Origin: Xanthoparmelia taractica
Taxonomy: Eukaryota > Ascomycota > Lecanoromycetes > Lecanorales > Parmeliaceae
Assembly: GCA_033085395.1 (NCBI GenBank)
Contig: JANQBS010000071.1
Span: 62,001 to 126,000, forward strand
Direction: 5' to 3'
Length of the DNA stretch: 64,000 bases
Positions 1 through 10,539 of the stretch are shown here, piece by piece. Under the pieces are notes generated by a model. The model saw only the letters and a program-made list of their open reading frames with translations. It made no database searches and was not told the DNA's origin. Within the stretch, counting starts at the first letter, position 1. Each line of letters opens with the position of its first letter. Both the position numbers and the translations under genes were made by a program.

Positions 1-508
1 CCCACGTGCTGATTGGCTTTTCACAGCCTACGTCAAGATCGTTGTAGACACCACCGTCTGCCAGCATCACGAAATATCTTATCAAATCCGACCTCAGTAT
101 GTAATCCTTGACCTCAAAGTAGAGCTCCTCCATTGCAGGCTGCGATACATGGAAGCGATCTCGGACATAGCTCTCCATTATTTCATCCGTCAGCACTTCA
201 TGTTCCCAACCTGGGTTCAAGTCTGTCCATGTTTGGAAGTATTCTCGATCCTCCTCGCTCATGTCCGTCTCTGGATATTTGCTGGTCTGCCATATCTTGT
301 GCGTCCATTGCGGCCCCGGAGGATGATCGACTTGTATGTCTGGAGAAGGGGGTAGTCCTTGGTAGTCAAAAGTGGCGGGTATGCGGGCGAGATGGCCCGA
401 GTAAATATATCCGAATATGAGGAAGATGACCCCAAGGCTAGAAATGGCTTTGATTAAGGAGGATATCCGTAGCTTAGAAACGGGCAATGCTTTCCGCGTG
501 GAAGCCAT
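1..508 (-). CDS. OCH1-like mannosyltransferase, GT32 family (partial, N-terminal part)
   Basis: The minus strand reads without a stop from an ATG at 508 to the left edge, giving 169 codons; the rest lies outside. A short basic N-terminus is followed by one hydrophobic segment (about residues 17-37), the layout of a Golgi type II membrane protein. Then come IWQT and WTDLNPGWEH, typical of the sugar-binding region of GT32 enzymes, and RSDLIRYFVMLADGGVYNDL followed by DV, which contains the DXD-type (DLD) metal/nucleotide-sugar site. Family members transfer mannose from GDP-mannose onto N-glycan cores or lipids in the Golgi. Which acceptor this one uses cannot be told. The ATG is the first in frame before the membrane segment. 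Confidence 0.85.
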   Translation of the reverse strand, partial: MASTRKALPVSKLRISSLIKAISSLGVIFLIFGYIYSGHLARIPATFDYQGLPPSPDIQVDHPPGPQWTHKIWQTSKYPETDMSEEDREYFQTWTDLNPGWEHEVLTDEIMESYVRDRFHVSQPAMEELYFEVKDYILRSDLIRYFVMLADGGVYNDLDVGCEKPISTW

Positions 509-1204
509 ATTGAGGGGATGGCAAGCTTCTCAGATCTACTACTGGAAAGATCGAGACATTAACAAAGAGAGCAAGTGACCCGAAAAGACAAAGAAGATGA
601 TCATATGCAATACTCCAACGCCGGCAATACAAGGGGTAGGAAATGTCTTGTGAGAAAGGCCTCACCACTGGCTTTACAGTTGCTCTTCTACTCTACGCAA
701 AGCGAATGATGTTTGCTTCATGTTCACAATGGGATCAACTGCTATCTGTAATATTTGATACTTTTTCTCTATTCTATTACAACCATCCTTTGAGGTACTC
801 TCAATCTCCATTGTTACAGTGGCCAAAGGCCTGGACCAGCCTGAATTGCAATTGCACCAGAAGCCAGCTTCTCGCGATTGCGTAAAGAGTCATCGCTCGT
901 GGAGAGACTCCCTGGTGCCGCCTAAGCAGTAACGAGCCAGACAGCAATGAAATGCAAAGACAGAAGTCCTCAGTCGTAGGTTGCGCGTCTAGATGCCGAC
1001 CTCTAACAGACAAATGACATGCTAATGCAGAGCACCTGGGTGCAACGCCATGCTAATTTCGAAAAGCAACGATAGAAAGCGTCGCGCGCCCATAGAATTA
1101 GAAATGATTTAAGGAGAAGATGCGTCGTCCTCGTGATTGTTCCGGAAATAGTGGCTACCTGAGCTGGATGTAGGATAGGCCTAACCGGGAGCGATGGCAG
1201 GAGA
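509..1204. other. Intergenic: mannosyltransferase promoter side and LCB2 3' side
   Basis: This holds the upstream region of the minus-strand mannosyltransferase gene and the 3' flank of LCB2. Only short open frames with no family resemblance are seen. No RNA gene or repeat was recognised. Confidence 0.5.
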
Positions 1205-3268
1205 CTATCTTAGCGGACTCTTGACATCTTGTACGCCCCTCTTTAGCACGTCGTTAAGTCTCCACCGTGGCGGTTGGTAGACCAATTCACCATGCGAGCC
1301 AATCTTTTCAGTCCGCCTCCACTCCTTCTCCATCTCTGGTGAGACTCCCTCTGGAAGCGGCTCAGCACCACCGGCAATCCCGGATGAGAATTTGATCTGA
1401 AGAACATCCCCGATCACGTCGCAAGCCTCAAGCAGTCTGTCCAGATCATCTTTCGTGTGCGCAGCAGACACACAAAATCTGGCCCTCGATTCAACGAGCG
1501 GCGTGGCCGGGTAGCCCACAACGACAACGGATATCTTGCGCTTAAGCATTTCATGTGAGAAAGCCGGCATTTTGGCAGGATTGTAGAGGAGGACAGGTAT
1601 AATCGGAGAGTCGTCATGGCCGGAGACGATGAACCCAAGGCGCTTCAACCCGAGTCGGAGATATCGCGAATTGAAAGCCAATCGCTGAAGACGTTCCTCC
1701 CCTTGGCCAGGAACGAGTTCGCCACTGATGATCCTCAGCGCAGCGGATATCTGAGCTAGCACAGCAGGCGCCGGGGATTCGCCATATATTGATCCAGCAT
1801 TGGTGAGCCTGAGCTTGTCGATGATAGCTTTGTCGCCCGCAACGTACCCCCCATTGGCGCCAAAAGACTTCGTGAGGGTGCCCATCAAAACGTCGACATT
1901 TGAGGGATCGATTCCAAAGTAATCGCAAACACCTCTGCCCTTAGGACCGAGAGCTCCGATTGAGTGTGCTTCGTCAACAAAGAGGTTGAACTTGTACTTC
2001 TTTTTCAACGAGACCAAACCAGGGAGATTGCACATTGTGCCCTCCATAGAATAGAGGCCCTCCACTACGACGAGGATCCTCTTCCATGGCCTATGTGTTC
2101 GTGGCTGGCCCTGGGAAATGACCTCCCTCAAAAGTCTCTCGAGGTCCTTCATGTCGTTATGTTTGAACATCGTGATCGTTGCTCCGGATAGACGAGCACC
2201 GAAGCGTATTGATGCATGGTTGAGCTCGTCAGAAATGATCAGGCAGCCCTTGCCAATGAGAGCAGGAAGTGCGGTTGCATTCGTCCCGAAACCCATGGAG
2301 AACACCATTGCGGATGGTTTCCCAACGAATCGTGCAATCAATTCTTCCACCTCTACATGCAGGTCCGAGGTACCGACATCGGCACGCGTGCTTGCAAGAC
2401 TCAAACCGTATCTTTTCACATTATCTTCCACATGATCGGCGCAAGGACCTTCAGATTGGGCGAAGCCGAGGTAATTGTATGAGCTCATGTTCAGTGTCTC
2501 GGTGGTTGTCCCAGTGTGCTTGAAGTGGAGGTTGTGATCGTCAGATTGTCGATCGATAAGTGTAATGTACCGACCGGGCACTCCAGTGACTGGCCTTGCA
2601 AAACAGTCATTCAACCGCATCTTCAAGCGCCTGACATAAAAGTCGTCGAAGCCATTATTCAACGCCGCGTAACCATCAGTTGCCTGCAAATGCCGATAAT
2701 GCTCCTTGTGAAACCTCTTGCCAAAAAAGTCTCGAACGTGACCGAATATAATGAGGATTAGATAGCTAATGTACGTTGTGAGCAGGTAGTAGTATGGAGG
2801 CTCGTCCATGACGGGTTCTGGAAAGTGTCCACCATGGTGGCGACTGGTGTATCTATGTGTATGGTGACCGAGTGGACCGAATTGCGCGTGCTGCTTGGCT
2901 ATCCGGCGCGCTTCTGCCGGAGAAGGTGGCTGGAAGAGTGTCGTTGGTGGTTCGTCGAGGTTGGCACTGTCCGCCCTAGCTGTAGACAAGGATATGGTGG
3001 GTAATGAGAGTGAGGGAGAGCTGATCTGCTGAGATGGTGAATTGACAAAGGTTTGCTGCTGTGTAGCGGCGAGGAGGGCAGCTGTAGCAGTCTGTGTCTC
3101 ATTCTTTGGCTTTGGCGAGGCGGAGAAGAAGTTGGGAAACTTCTTCGTCTTTGGTGTAGATGCTCTTCGGGGAAGCTCATATCTCTCATTGTACGTGGTT
3201 GTCGTGGTTGTCGTGGTGGTAGAAGACGGGTAAGTGCTCGCAAAAGGGTTTGTGAGTCTGCGCGACAT
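1205..3268 (-). CDS. LCB2: Serine palmitoyltransferase subunit 2 (LCB2)
   Basis: A single uninterrupted frame of 687 codons. LCB2 is the PLP-binding subunit of serine palmitoyltransferase, which condenses serine and palmitoyl-CoA in the ER membrane as the first step of sphingolipid synthesis. The first ~130 residues are low-complexity (a Thr run near residues 16-25, Ser/Pro-rich). A hydrophobic segment follows around residues 160-180 (YYYLLTTYISYLILIIF), then the alpha-oxoamine synthase fold: NMSSYNYLGFA, DELNHASIR, VDEAHSIGALG and GTLTKSFGANGGY, whose Lys467 should form the aldimine with PLP. The presence of this lysine distinguishes LCB2 from LCB1. The extended N-terminus is longer than in yeast but common in filamentous fungi. 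The partner LCB1 is not in the window. It is transcribed away from the acetoacetyl-CoA synthetase gene. Confidence 0.96.
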   Translation of the reverse strand: MSRRLTNPFASTYPSSTTTTTTTTTYNERYELPRRASTPKTKKFPNFFSASPKPKNETQTATAALLAATQQQTFVNSPSQQISSPSLSLPTISLSTARADSANLDEPPTTLFQPPSPAEARRIAKQHAQFGPLGHHTHRYTSRHHGGHFPEPVMDEPPYYYLLTTYISYLILIIFGHVRDFFGKRFHKEHYRHLQATDGYAALNNGFDDFYVRRLKMRLNDCFARPVTGVPGRYITLIDRQSDDHNLHFKHTGTTTETLNMSSYNYLGFAQSEGPCADHVEDNVKRYGLSLASTRADVGTSDLHVEVEELIARFVGKPSAMVFSMGFGTNATALPALIGKGCLIISDELNHASIRFGARLSGATITMFKHNDMKDLERLLREVISQGQPRTHRPWKRILVVVEGLYSMEGTMCNLPGLVSLKKKYKFNLFVDEAHSIGALGPKGRGVCDYFGIDPSNVDVLMGTLTKSFGANGGYVAGDKAIIDKLRLTNAGSIYGESPAPAVLAQISAALRIISGELVPGQGEERLQRLAFNSRYLRLGLKRLGFIVSGHDDSPIIPVLLYNPAKMPAFSHEMLKRKISVVVVGYPATPLVESRARFCVSAAHTKDDLDRLLEACDVIGDVLQIKFSSGIAGGAEPLPEGVSPEMEKEWRRTEKIGSHGELVYQPPRWRLNDVLKRGVQDVKSPLR

Positions 3269-4421
3269 GATGCGCGCTATTGAACCAATGACTTGGTGGA
3301 GGTTGCGTTTGAATGAGAACGGAAGAGTTGAATCCAGGAATATTATAGGTTGATGCGACTAGGTTTCAGAAGTTGTCGTCCTTGTCGGGGCGGTGTAGCG
3401 AGGCGAAGCAGAAGGGTGGTGAGTGAGAAGCAAGACAGAATGAAGGCTGGTGGGTAATGGAGTGATTAATATTAGAAGAGGGTAGGACAGAAGCAGTTGC
3501 CAAAAGGCACTGACTGATAATTGACCGGCAAAAAGATGAGGTTGATGAGTCAGGTAAGAAGTCGCGGAGCGAAAGGATGTTTCCGAAGACCGGGAGTGTA
3601 CCAGATCCAGTAACAATAATAATAATAAATAAATGATGGTAAAGTGATGTGAGAATGGAATTTTGTCGGTCACACGACTCGTTATGATTGATTATATATC
3701 AGCTTTGGAAGAAAGAGCGAATCCAATCGTTTGCTTTTTGTTTGATGTTGTTCTTGGGGAATTGACTTTGATGCAGCAACTGATTCGACGTTTGATGCAA
3801 TAGATCCGTCGAGGTCCGCTTTAGGGAGAGTGAGTCGGGTGGAATGTACTCGGTACTTTGTACTGGATGCCCGCACTTGCCGTTTACTTTGCTTTTTTCA
3901 ACAAAGAATCAATATTCTCATCTATTCAATGGTCTATGTATCAAGGAACAAGAGAGGAAGAAAGAAAGAAAGAAAGAAAGAAAGAGGGAAGCAAAGTACT
4001 TTTCAGAATCAACTTTATGTTAGGCAGGGCTTGGGGAGATTGGAGATTAAAGTGCTAAGCTACTTGGTAAGATTACCAAGGGACTCTCCGTACTAACTGA
4101 CTAATACTTTTAGTATGTGACAGGGAAAAAGTTAAATATTACTTTAAAATTGGCATTCCGGCTGTGGCTTTCCTAAAATCCCATGTCCAAAGCGGTCTTG
4201 GCAACATCTCAACGTAGGGCTGATGGCGCTGATGGCAACCCAGATCCGATGATGATACAACCACTTCTCTCACTCTTATTCTCTCGCGTTTCTTCTACAG
4301 TACACTAGCTGTATTTTAAACTCGTATTCGTAGCACTTGGTAGAAGATCTTGCAAGGTCAGAATTGTCCAATAGCTTTCTCATGAGTGCACCAAGCTTAG
4401 TTGCACCAGTCTGTCACAGAT
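3269..4421. promoter_or_regulatory. Divergent promoter region between LCB2 and acetoacetyl-CoA synthetase
   Basis: About 1.15 kb separates the two divergent start codons. It contains pyrimidine/purine-biased stretches usual in fungal leaders and a short (AAAG)n tract at 3957-3985. A 104-codon minus-strand frame at 3359-3673 looks like 5' leader sequence rather than a gene. No specific operator was identified. Confidence 0.5.
3957..3985 (+). repeat. (AAAG)n microsatellite
   Basis: Roughly seven uninterrupted copies of the tetranucleotide lie in the shared upstream region of LCB2 and the acetoacetyl-CoA synthetase gene. Confidence 0.95.
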
Positions 4422-6565
4422 ATGAATACCGCCCCCATCAAGCAGCTCTGGGTGCACAGTAACCCGACCAGCACACGCACTTATGACTTCAAAACCAGAA
4501 TAGAAAGCAAATACAGTCAGCAATTTGCATCCTACGAGGAGCTCCGTCAATGGTCCATTTCCAATATCAATCAATTCTGGCAAGAAGTCTGGCATTTCAC
4601 GGGTATCAAGGCTTCAGAGCCCTTTATCAAGGTATCCATCATGGTCCAATCCCTAGTGGTTTGGCGGTTTCGTTGATGGATGAATTCAGGCCATTGATGA
4701 AGACGCTCCTATGTTTCCCCGCCCTGCCTTTTTCCCAAACGCCAGGTTGAACTTTGCCCAAAATCTTCTCTACCCAAAATGCAACCCCGACGACAACTCC
4801 TACGCAGTGATCGAGGCTAATGAAAGTACGCGGAGTTATGTAATGTGGCGTGAGCTCCGAGAGCGAGTGCGAGGACTATCAGTAGCATTGCGAAACTTAG
4901 GGGTCAAGAATGGAGATCGTATAGCTGGATATGTTGCCAACCATTGCAATGCCTTGGTGGCTATGCTGGCAACCACTTCATTAGGCGCTATTTGGACTGC
5001 AATGTCTCCTGATACTGGCGCCCATGCCGTGCTGGATCGAATCCGGCAGATCCAGCCCGTAGTGCTGTTTGCTGATAATGCTGTCATGTACAACGGTAAG
5101 TTGCACGAGGTCCATGACAAGTTGAAAGACATTGCCCGAGAACTCCCTCAATTGAGGGCTTGTGTGGTGTTCGAAACTATACCAGGTCACGAGATTGATC
5201 TGCAAGACATAACAGTCGCCCATGGGAAAGCTTGTAGCCATTCTGAGTTTGTCCAGTCAGTATCGGACGGAGCCAAGCTGGAGTTCGCCCAGCTTGAGCC
5301 TGACCATCCTGTATATATACTCTACTCGTCAGGAACTACAGGGAAGCCAAAGTGCATTGTACATGGGGCGATTGGCACCTTGATCCAGCACAAAAAGGAA
5401 CACGATATCCAATGCGATATCCGTTTGGGGGACCGTCTCTTCTATTTCACTACCTGTACCTGGATGATGTGGCATTGGCTTGTGTCAGGCCTAGGAACAG
5501 GTGCTACCCTCGTTCTCTACGATGGTTCTCCATTTCGGCCGTTGGATGCGGGAGGTAGCGGTGATCTCGCCATGCCCCGTCTGATTGATGAGCTTGGCAT
5601 AACCCACTTTGGTACGAGTGCAAAGTACCTCTCCGTCCTCGAACAGAAGAGGGTCATAGCAAATCAGGAAGTGAACTTGAAAACTTTGAAGGCGATCTAT
5701 AGCACCGGAAGTCCTCTCGCTCCTTCGACTTTCGAATATGTCTATCGTGCCTTTGGCGCGGTCAATCTTGGAAGCATAACCGGCGGTACAGATATCATTT
5801 CCCTTTTTGGAGCGCCCTCCCAAATCTCACCTGTCTTTGCCGGCGAAATCCAAGGGCGAGGCCTTGGAATGGCGGTGGAAGCTTGGGACTTTGAAGGCAA
5901 GGATGTCACCAAATCCGGCGAACCTGGAGACCTTGTCTGCGTCAAAGCTTTCCCTTGCCAACCAGTCATGTTCTGGGGTGATGATTCCGGAAAGCTCTAT
6001 AGAAAAAGCTATTTCGAAATGTTTCCTGGCGTCTGGCACCACGGTGATTTCGTCCGAATCAATCCAGAGACAGGCGGGTTGGTAATGCTTGGACGTAGTG
6101 ATGGCGTTCTGAAGCCCGCTGGGGTAAGGTTTGGCAGCTCCGAGGTCTACAATGTCATTTTGAAACACTTTGCGGAAATTGAAGACGCTCTTTGCATTGG
6201 TAGAAGGCGAGAAGTTGACACTGACGAGACCGTTGTTCTATTTCTGAAGATGGTTCAAGGCGCAACCTTCTCCGAAGATCTCGAGGCGAAGGTCAAGTCA
6301 GTCATACGACTAGAGCTTAGCGCAAGACATGTGCCAGGCATTGTCGACGCGTGCCCTGAGATTCCGGTCACCATCAACGGCAAGAAGTGAGCTCGGCGTC
6401 TGCTCTTCATTGTGACTTTGAGAACAGAGAGCTAACTCTATGAATAGGGTCGAGGTTGCTGTCAAGCAAATCTTATGCGGCACCAACGTTAAGACGTCAG
6501 CATCGGTTGCGAATGCCGATTGCCTTGACTGGTATCGGCACTGGAACGCGGACCACCCTGAATAG
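4422..6565 (+). CDS. Acetoacetyl-CoA synthetase (acetoacetate-CoA ligase)
   Basis: Three exons: 4422-4631, 4690-6386 and 6448-6565, giving 674 aa. Introns are 58 and 61 nt with GT-AG ends and consistent phases; the second has a clear GCTAAC branch site. The protein is an adenylate-forming (ANL) enzyme that activates acetoacetate with ATP and CoA in the cytosol. The N-terminus (IKQLWVHSNP, then NINQFWQEVWHF) is specific to the acetoacetyl-CoA synthetase branch. The P-loop YSSGTTGKPK lies near residues 281-290, SITGGTDIISLF further on, and the C-terminal catalytic segment NGKKVEVAVKQ is built only when the second intron is removed, which supports that junction. Without that splice the frame stops after NGKK. 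Length matches the family (about 650-700 aa). Confidence 0.94.
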
Positions 6566-7776
6566 GTAGAGGTGTGACATTCTATTCTGTCCGGGCTAGA
6601 CAATGTCGAGGATGCCCATCCGACGTCAGAAGAAGTGTGTACAGGGCGCGCGATGAGAGGTCAGCTTACGGACACAGACTTTCTTCGTTCGTATGATCGG
6701 CATCAAATCAAGGCATGACGGCCATCTTTAAAAGAGAAGATGCGGTACTAGGAGCAACAATTCGAGAACGTCAGAGCCGGACGGAAGAATTGTAAGTGCC
6801 CGTACCGCTATGCGACTGAGTTGCGTACGGCCTGAATAGTATGGACAAACTAGGAGATCTTAGGTTTCCATATGATGGGACACGCTGACCACTCAGTTTT
6901 GAGCTTCTCAGGACCAGTACCTAACATATTCCATAGATATGCACACCACTTCCAAGTCGCCGGAGAAACTATTTCCTCCAAAATGCGCCTTCATGACACA
7001 ATGTCTGCTTTACAATATTGCCTTGACACTAGGGGGGTAAGGTTGGCACACAATTTCGTTTAAGTGTCTAGTTGGTTATCTTGGGTCAATTGCTGCTAAT
7101 GGAACGAGCTTTGGGCCTGGACCAACCCTTCTTCGAGAGCGCATAGAGATATGCTGGGGATAAGGAGAGAGGAGCTCTTGGAGCTTAGAGAAGAATTGAT
7201 TAGCACGTTTGAGCCAACAATAAAATCCAATGAGTATCTTAATAAGCAAGGGTTTATTCGTGAGTCTCTGGATTCGCATCTCGCCCTCATTGAATTTTGT
7301 TGTTGGCTCAAAGGTGATTGGCTGAAAATTCAAAGTTTGAATAGCTTCTTCATTGATAGGGCTTAGCGAGGATCGGTGTCCAACGATTCTTTATCCCCGA
7401 CCCTCGGGCCGAGAAATAGAAAATTAAGGTAAGTTACTGAAACAGCCGATATTCTCTTGACTTCAATGTCGTCTCTGGCATCATATACGTACGCATGTAC
7501 AGATAAGGTAGAGTGTTCCCTTCACATTCTTCCTGTCTTCTACTGGTCTGTGGACTTCTATCTCTCACTTTCTTATCATAACGTTCTGTCTCACTCCAAC
7601 ACCTCTCCGACCAATGACGGCCGCAAACGTCAACCCGACCTCGCAAACTTGGCTGTGCAGCGACAAGTCTGAAACTCTGGCTTTCAACAATGCCCGTCCC
7701 AGCTCTAAGCAACTTGGAAAAGCCTGAGCAGAATTGATCCATATACAACCCTAAGGCATCATGGTCAATCATATCA
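6566..7776. other. Intergenic with one imperfect inverted repeat
   Basis: No gene is supported here. The main structure is the inverted repeat at 7208-7313, listed separately. The rest is presumably the 3' flank of the acetoacetyl-CoA synthetase gene and the promoter of the bestrophin-like gene. Confidence 0.5.
7208..7313. repeat. Imperfect inverted repeat, 27-bp arms
   Basis: The left arm at 7208-7234 begins TTTGAGCCAACAATAAAATC. Its reverse complement recurs at 7287-7313 with two mismatches over 27 positions. The arms are separated by about 52 bp. This could be a small hairpin element or a relic of one. No TA or other clear target duplication was found at the arm ends. Confidence 0.75.
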
Positions 7777-9087
7777 ATGGAAATGAGGAGGGTAGACATC
7801 ATCAGCGGAAAGCCACCATCCTTTTTGCCCGCTCAACCAGACAGAAACCGAGAAGGTCCAATCATCCGACTGTGCGTATCTGACTTGGAGGCTGATCTTT
7901 ACTCAAGATGGCCACTTGCCCTTCGCTTTATAAAAGGTGCCATTCACGCCGCCATCATACTGCCAGTGACTCTGCATGGCTTGTTTGCTGCTTTGGTTGT
8001 CTTTCTCGACCAGCACCTCGATGGTAGTCTGGGCCTTCCAGCAAGCATTGTACGTCAATATAAGCGGGGAATGTCTCGGAACAATAGTAGCCTGACACCC
8101 TTCCAGATCCCAAGCTTGTCAATAGTTGTTGGTCTCATGCTGGCAAGTCCCATTGCTCGTTCAGAGAGATCCAGACCTATAACTAACTCCGTGAAGGTTT
8201 TCCGTAATCAAACAGCCTACAATCGCTTTTGGGACGGCCGCAACTATCTCACCGTAATCATAACGTCCATCCGCAACCTTACACGCTCCTTTCTGGCCTG
8301 TAGCGCCGTTACTCCCAGCACGAACCAAGGTCTCGCGGACCAGGCCGACACTGAACGCGTTGTCCGCATCCTAGTTGCAATTCTATATGCCACCAAGAAT
8401 CACTTGCGAGCAGAATGGGGTGCGGACATCATACCAGGTGCTGCCATCAGCGTGAGTACGGGTATTGCTACGCATATACCGGAGTACAGCGAGCTACTAC
8501 CCCAAGGGCTAACGGGATTGGATGACCGAGGCGTAGGACTACCCCTGCAATTGGCCTTCTTTGTGGAACAGTATATCAAGAAATCCTTCGATAAGGGCAT
8601 GTTTCACGGGCCCCAAGCCAGCCAGTTGCAGGTGCAATTAAACACCTTGACAGATGCTTATGGGCGGATGGAGACGATTCGACTTACAAGCATCCCAGTT
8701 GCTCATTTGTGAGCTCTCAATTCTTTTATCTTCGCTCCCATGATTTTTCGCTGATCAATGCGCAGGATCCATCAGAAACAGGTTTTGGGGCTCTTTGGGG
8801 CCGTACTTCCCTTTGCCCTTGTCGAGGACATGGGCTGGTGGGCAGTGCCCATTGTTGTGCTGGTCATGTTTACACTTTACGGTATCGATGGTATTGGCAT
8901 GCAGTTGGAAGACCCCTTTGGCTATGACCGGAACGATATCAAAATGGATGCAATCGTAGAGGACATCCGATCTGAAATCATGGTACTTTTGGAAGAATGG
9001 AAACGAGTAAGCCAAAATGGAGGGGAAATGTTCATGGGAAAGGTGGGGCTACAGAGAAGAAGTTTCAGGGATACAACTGAGCAGTGA
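7777..9087 (+). CDS. Bestrophin-like (UPF0187/RFP-TM) anion channel protein
   Basis: Four exons: 7777-8049, 8107-8142, 8197-8708 and 8766-9087, giving 380 aa. Family landmarks appear in order: YSRWPLALRFIKGA, PSLSIVVGLML joined to VFRNQTAYNRFWDGRNYLT, then IPVAHLIHQKQVLGLFGAVL and the C-terminal LEDPFGYDRNDIKMD, which is the acidic calcium/channel-neck region of bestrophins. These only line up when three introns are removed. Intron 2 (8143-8196) uses a GC donor (GCAAGT) with ACTAAC branch site. Introns 1 and 2 are 57 and 54 nt, multiples of three without in-frame stops, so unspliced RNA would also be open. Fungal members are thought to be plasma-membrane or ER anion channels; substrate is unknown. 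An earlier ATG at 7760 is in another frame and was not used. Confidence 0.88.
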
Positions 9088-9349
9088 TTGATGGGTAAGA
9101 TATCTTACAATTGTTGTGGATATACTGGATGGCGAGCAAGGTATGATATCAACCGTTGGTATCGGCCACAATTTCCCGATCAAGACAGACGAGAGCACAA
9201 TTCAAGAAGCATTTTTCGGCAGGGAGCGATCCTTTGATTCCGATTCTATCTGCAAGCTAGGTATTGCAAGTCGTCCTTGCACATACCAATGCCCCTCTTC
9301 CTGCCTGCCCCTTCCCTCCATTTCCTCGCAAGCAGCTCGTCGCCTCCGC

Positions 9350-10075
9350 TCATCCCTGCTTCCCTGCTGCCAAGTCTGCCAGCTTCTTGAGCTTCCGCAG
9401 CTCACCACGGGCACGGATCTTGTGGGGATCCTCCCTTGTCTTCTCCTCCCCAATGAGTCCTATGTCACACAAAGTCTTGTCAGCGCATTCTTTTTTCAAA
9501 AAGAGACGTGTCCAATGAGAATCAAGAATTTAGGGAACTTGCCCGCAAACAAATCCACCCAGCGCTTCTCCTGAGCCTGCGAGAGGGCATCAGGTGGGGA
9601 AGAAGAAAACTCCTTCGCCTGCAATCAGACAAGTCAGTTTTGGTGACAGAACAAAAGGATAGAATAACAAACATCACATGCACGCCTCTCGTCATCACTC
9701 ATCTTCTTCACCTCCTTTGACACCTCAACCTCCTCGTAGTCCACCTCAGCAGGCTCCTCAGCACCCGTGACCTATACCCATCAGCATTCAAAAGACAACT
9801 TGGTACCGCAAAGACAAGGGTCTACATACCTCCTTCCGAGCATCCATAATCGGATCCGAGCTGGGGAACAAGTTCCTTGGCCCGGCAAACTCCTCAGGAG
9901 GATGCTTCAGGTTGTTCGAAAGGTGGGGCGTGACGTGGCCTCTGAAACGGCCTGCTTTTTGGTGGGTGGTGTAGTAAGGGGTGAAGTTGTAGTTGCGATC
10001 GAGCAGCTGAGTAGGCTGCGGGGGGAGGTGGGCTGGTGTGCGCTCTGGACCACGATTGGGGTCCTGATCAGACAT
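9350..10075 (-). CDS. Small conserved-looking protein of unknown function (four exons)
   Basis: Proposed exons, transcribed right to left: 9830-10075, 9673-9771, 9543-9618 and 9350-9459, giving about 176 aa. Exon 1 (starting MSDQDPNRGPERTP) has no other good frame and ends at a strong GTATGT donor. Exon 2 is acidic (EEPAEVDYEEVEVSKEV). The last exon is rich in Lys/Arg (REDPHKIRARGELRKLKK) and ends in AAGKQG. The third intron needs a GC donor (GGCAAGT). No signal peptide or membrane segment is seen; the mix of polar charged segments could suit a mitochondrial ribosomal or assembly protein, but I do not recognise the family. Exon 1 is well supported; the junctions around exon 3 are less certain. 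Confidence 0.5.
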
Positions 10076-10254
10076 TGTTGGAAATGTCTGTTGTGTGGTT
10101 TGTTGGTGTGGAAGAAAGAGGGAGGTTGGAGGGGAGAGATGGGGGTATTTATATAGGTAGGGACTGGGGATTGTGTTGTTGGAGGAAGTGATGGGGACGT
10201 GGAGTGATGGAGGAAAACGCAAAGTGATGGAGGACTCGAATTTATAGAAGACGC

Positions 10255-10329
10255 AGTGATGGAGGAGGAAGTGATGGAGGAGGAAGTGATGGAGGAGGAA
10301 GTGATGGAGGAGGAAGTGATGGAGGAGGA
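10255..10329 (+). repeat. 15-bp minisatellite, five perfect copies
   Basis: The unit agtgatggaggagga occurs five times without change. Looser copies of the core agtgatgg continue on both sides (about 10203-10400) at irregular spacing. It lies 180-250 bp upstream of the start of the minus-strand gene ending at 9350, so it sits in that gene's promoter. Confidence 0.95.
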
Positions 10330-10539
10330 AGTGATGGCAGACAATAGTGATGGAAGCCAACAGTGATGCATAACGGTAATGGAGCGCAAAGTGACAAAAG
10401 CCAAAGTAACATCACCCCCTGTCAGTGACCGTGCAACTATAACATTCACATCATCGAGTATGATTGTGGAGGCGACTAAGATGAAGTCAGATAGAGTGAT
10501 ACAAAATCAGCTCAACTAGATTCCAATTCACGCTACAGA

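Noticed and set aside
3359..3673. 104-codon hydrophobic frame upstream of LCB2
   Set aside because: It lies in the LCB2 leader/promoter, composition follows CT-rich leader sequence, and it has no family features.
7760..7776. Upstream ATG at 7760 as the bestrophin start
   Set aside because: It is in another frame that stops after about 40 codons; the domain is in frame with 7777.
8755..9015. Minus-strand frame opposite the last bestrophin exon
   Set aside because: Shadow of the conserved LEDPFGYDRND coding exon.
10255..10329. CRISPR-like regular repeats
   Set aside because: The units are contiguous with no spacers and the genome is fungal; it is a minisatellite.
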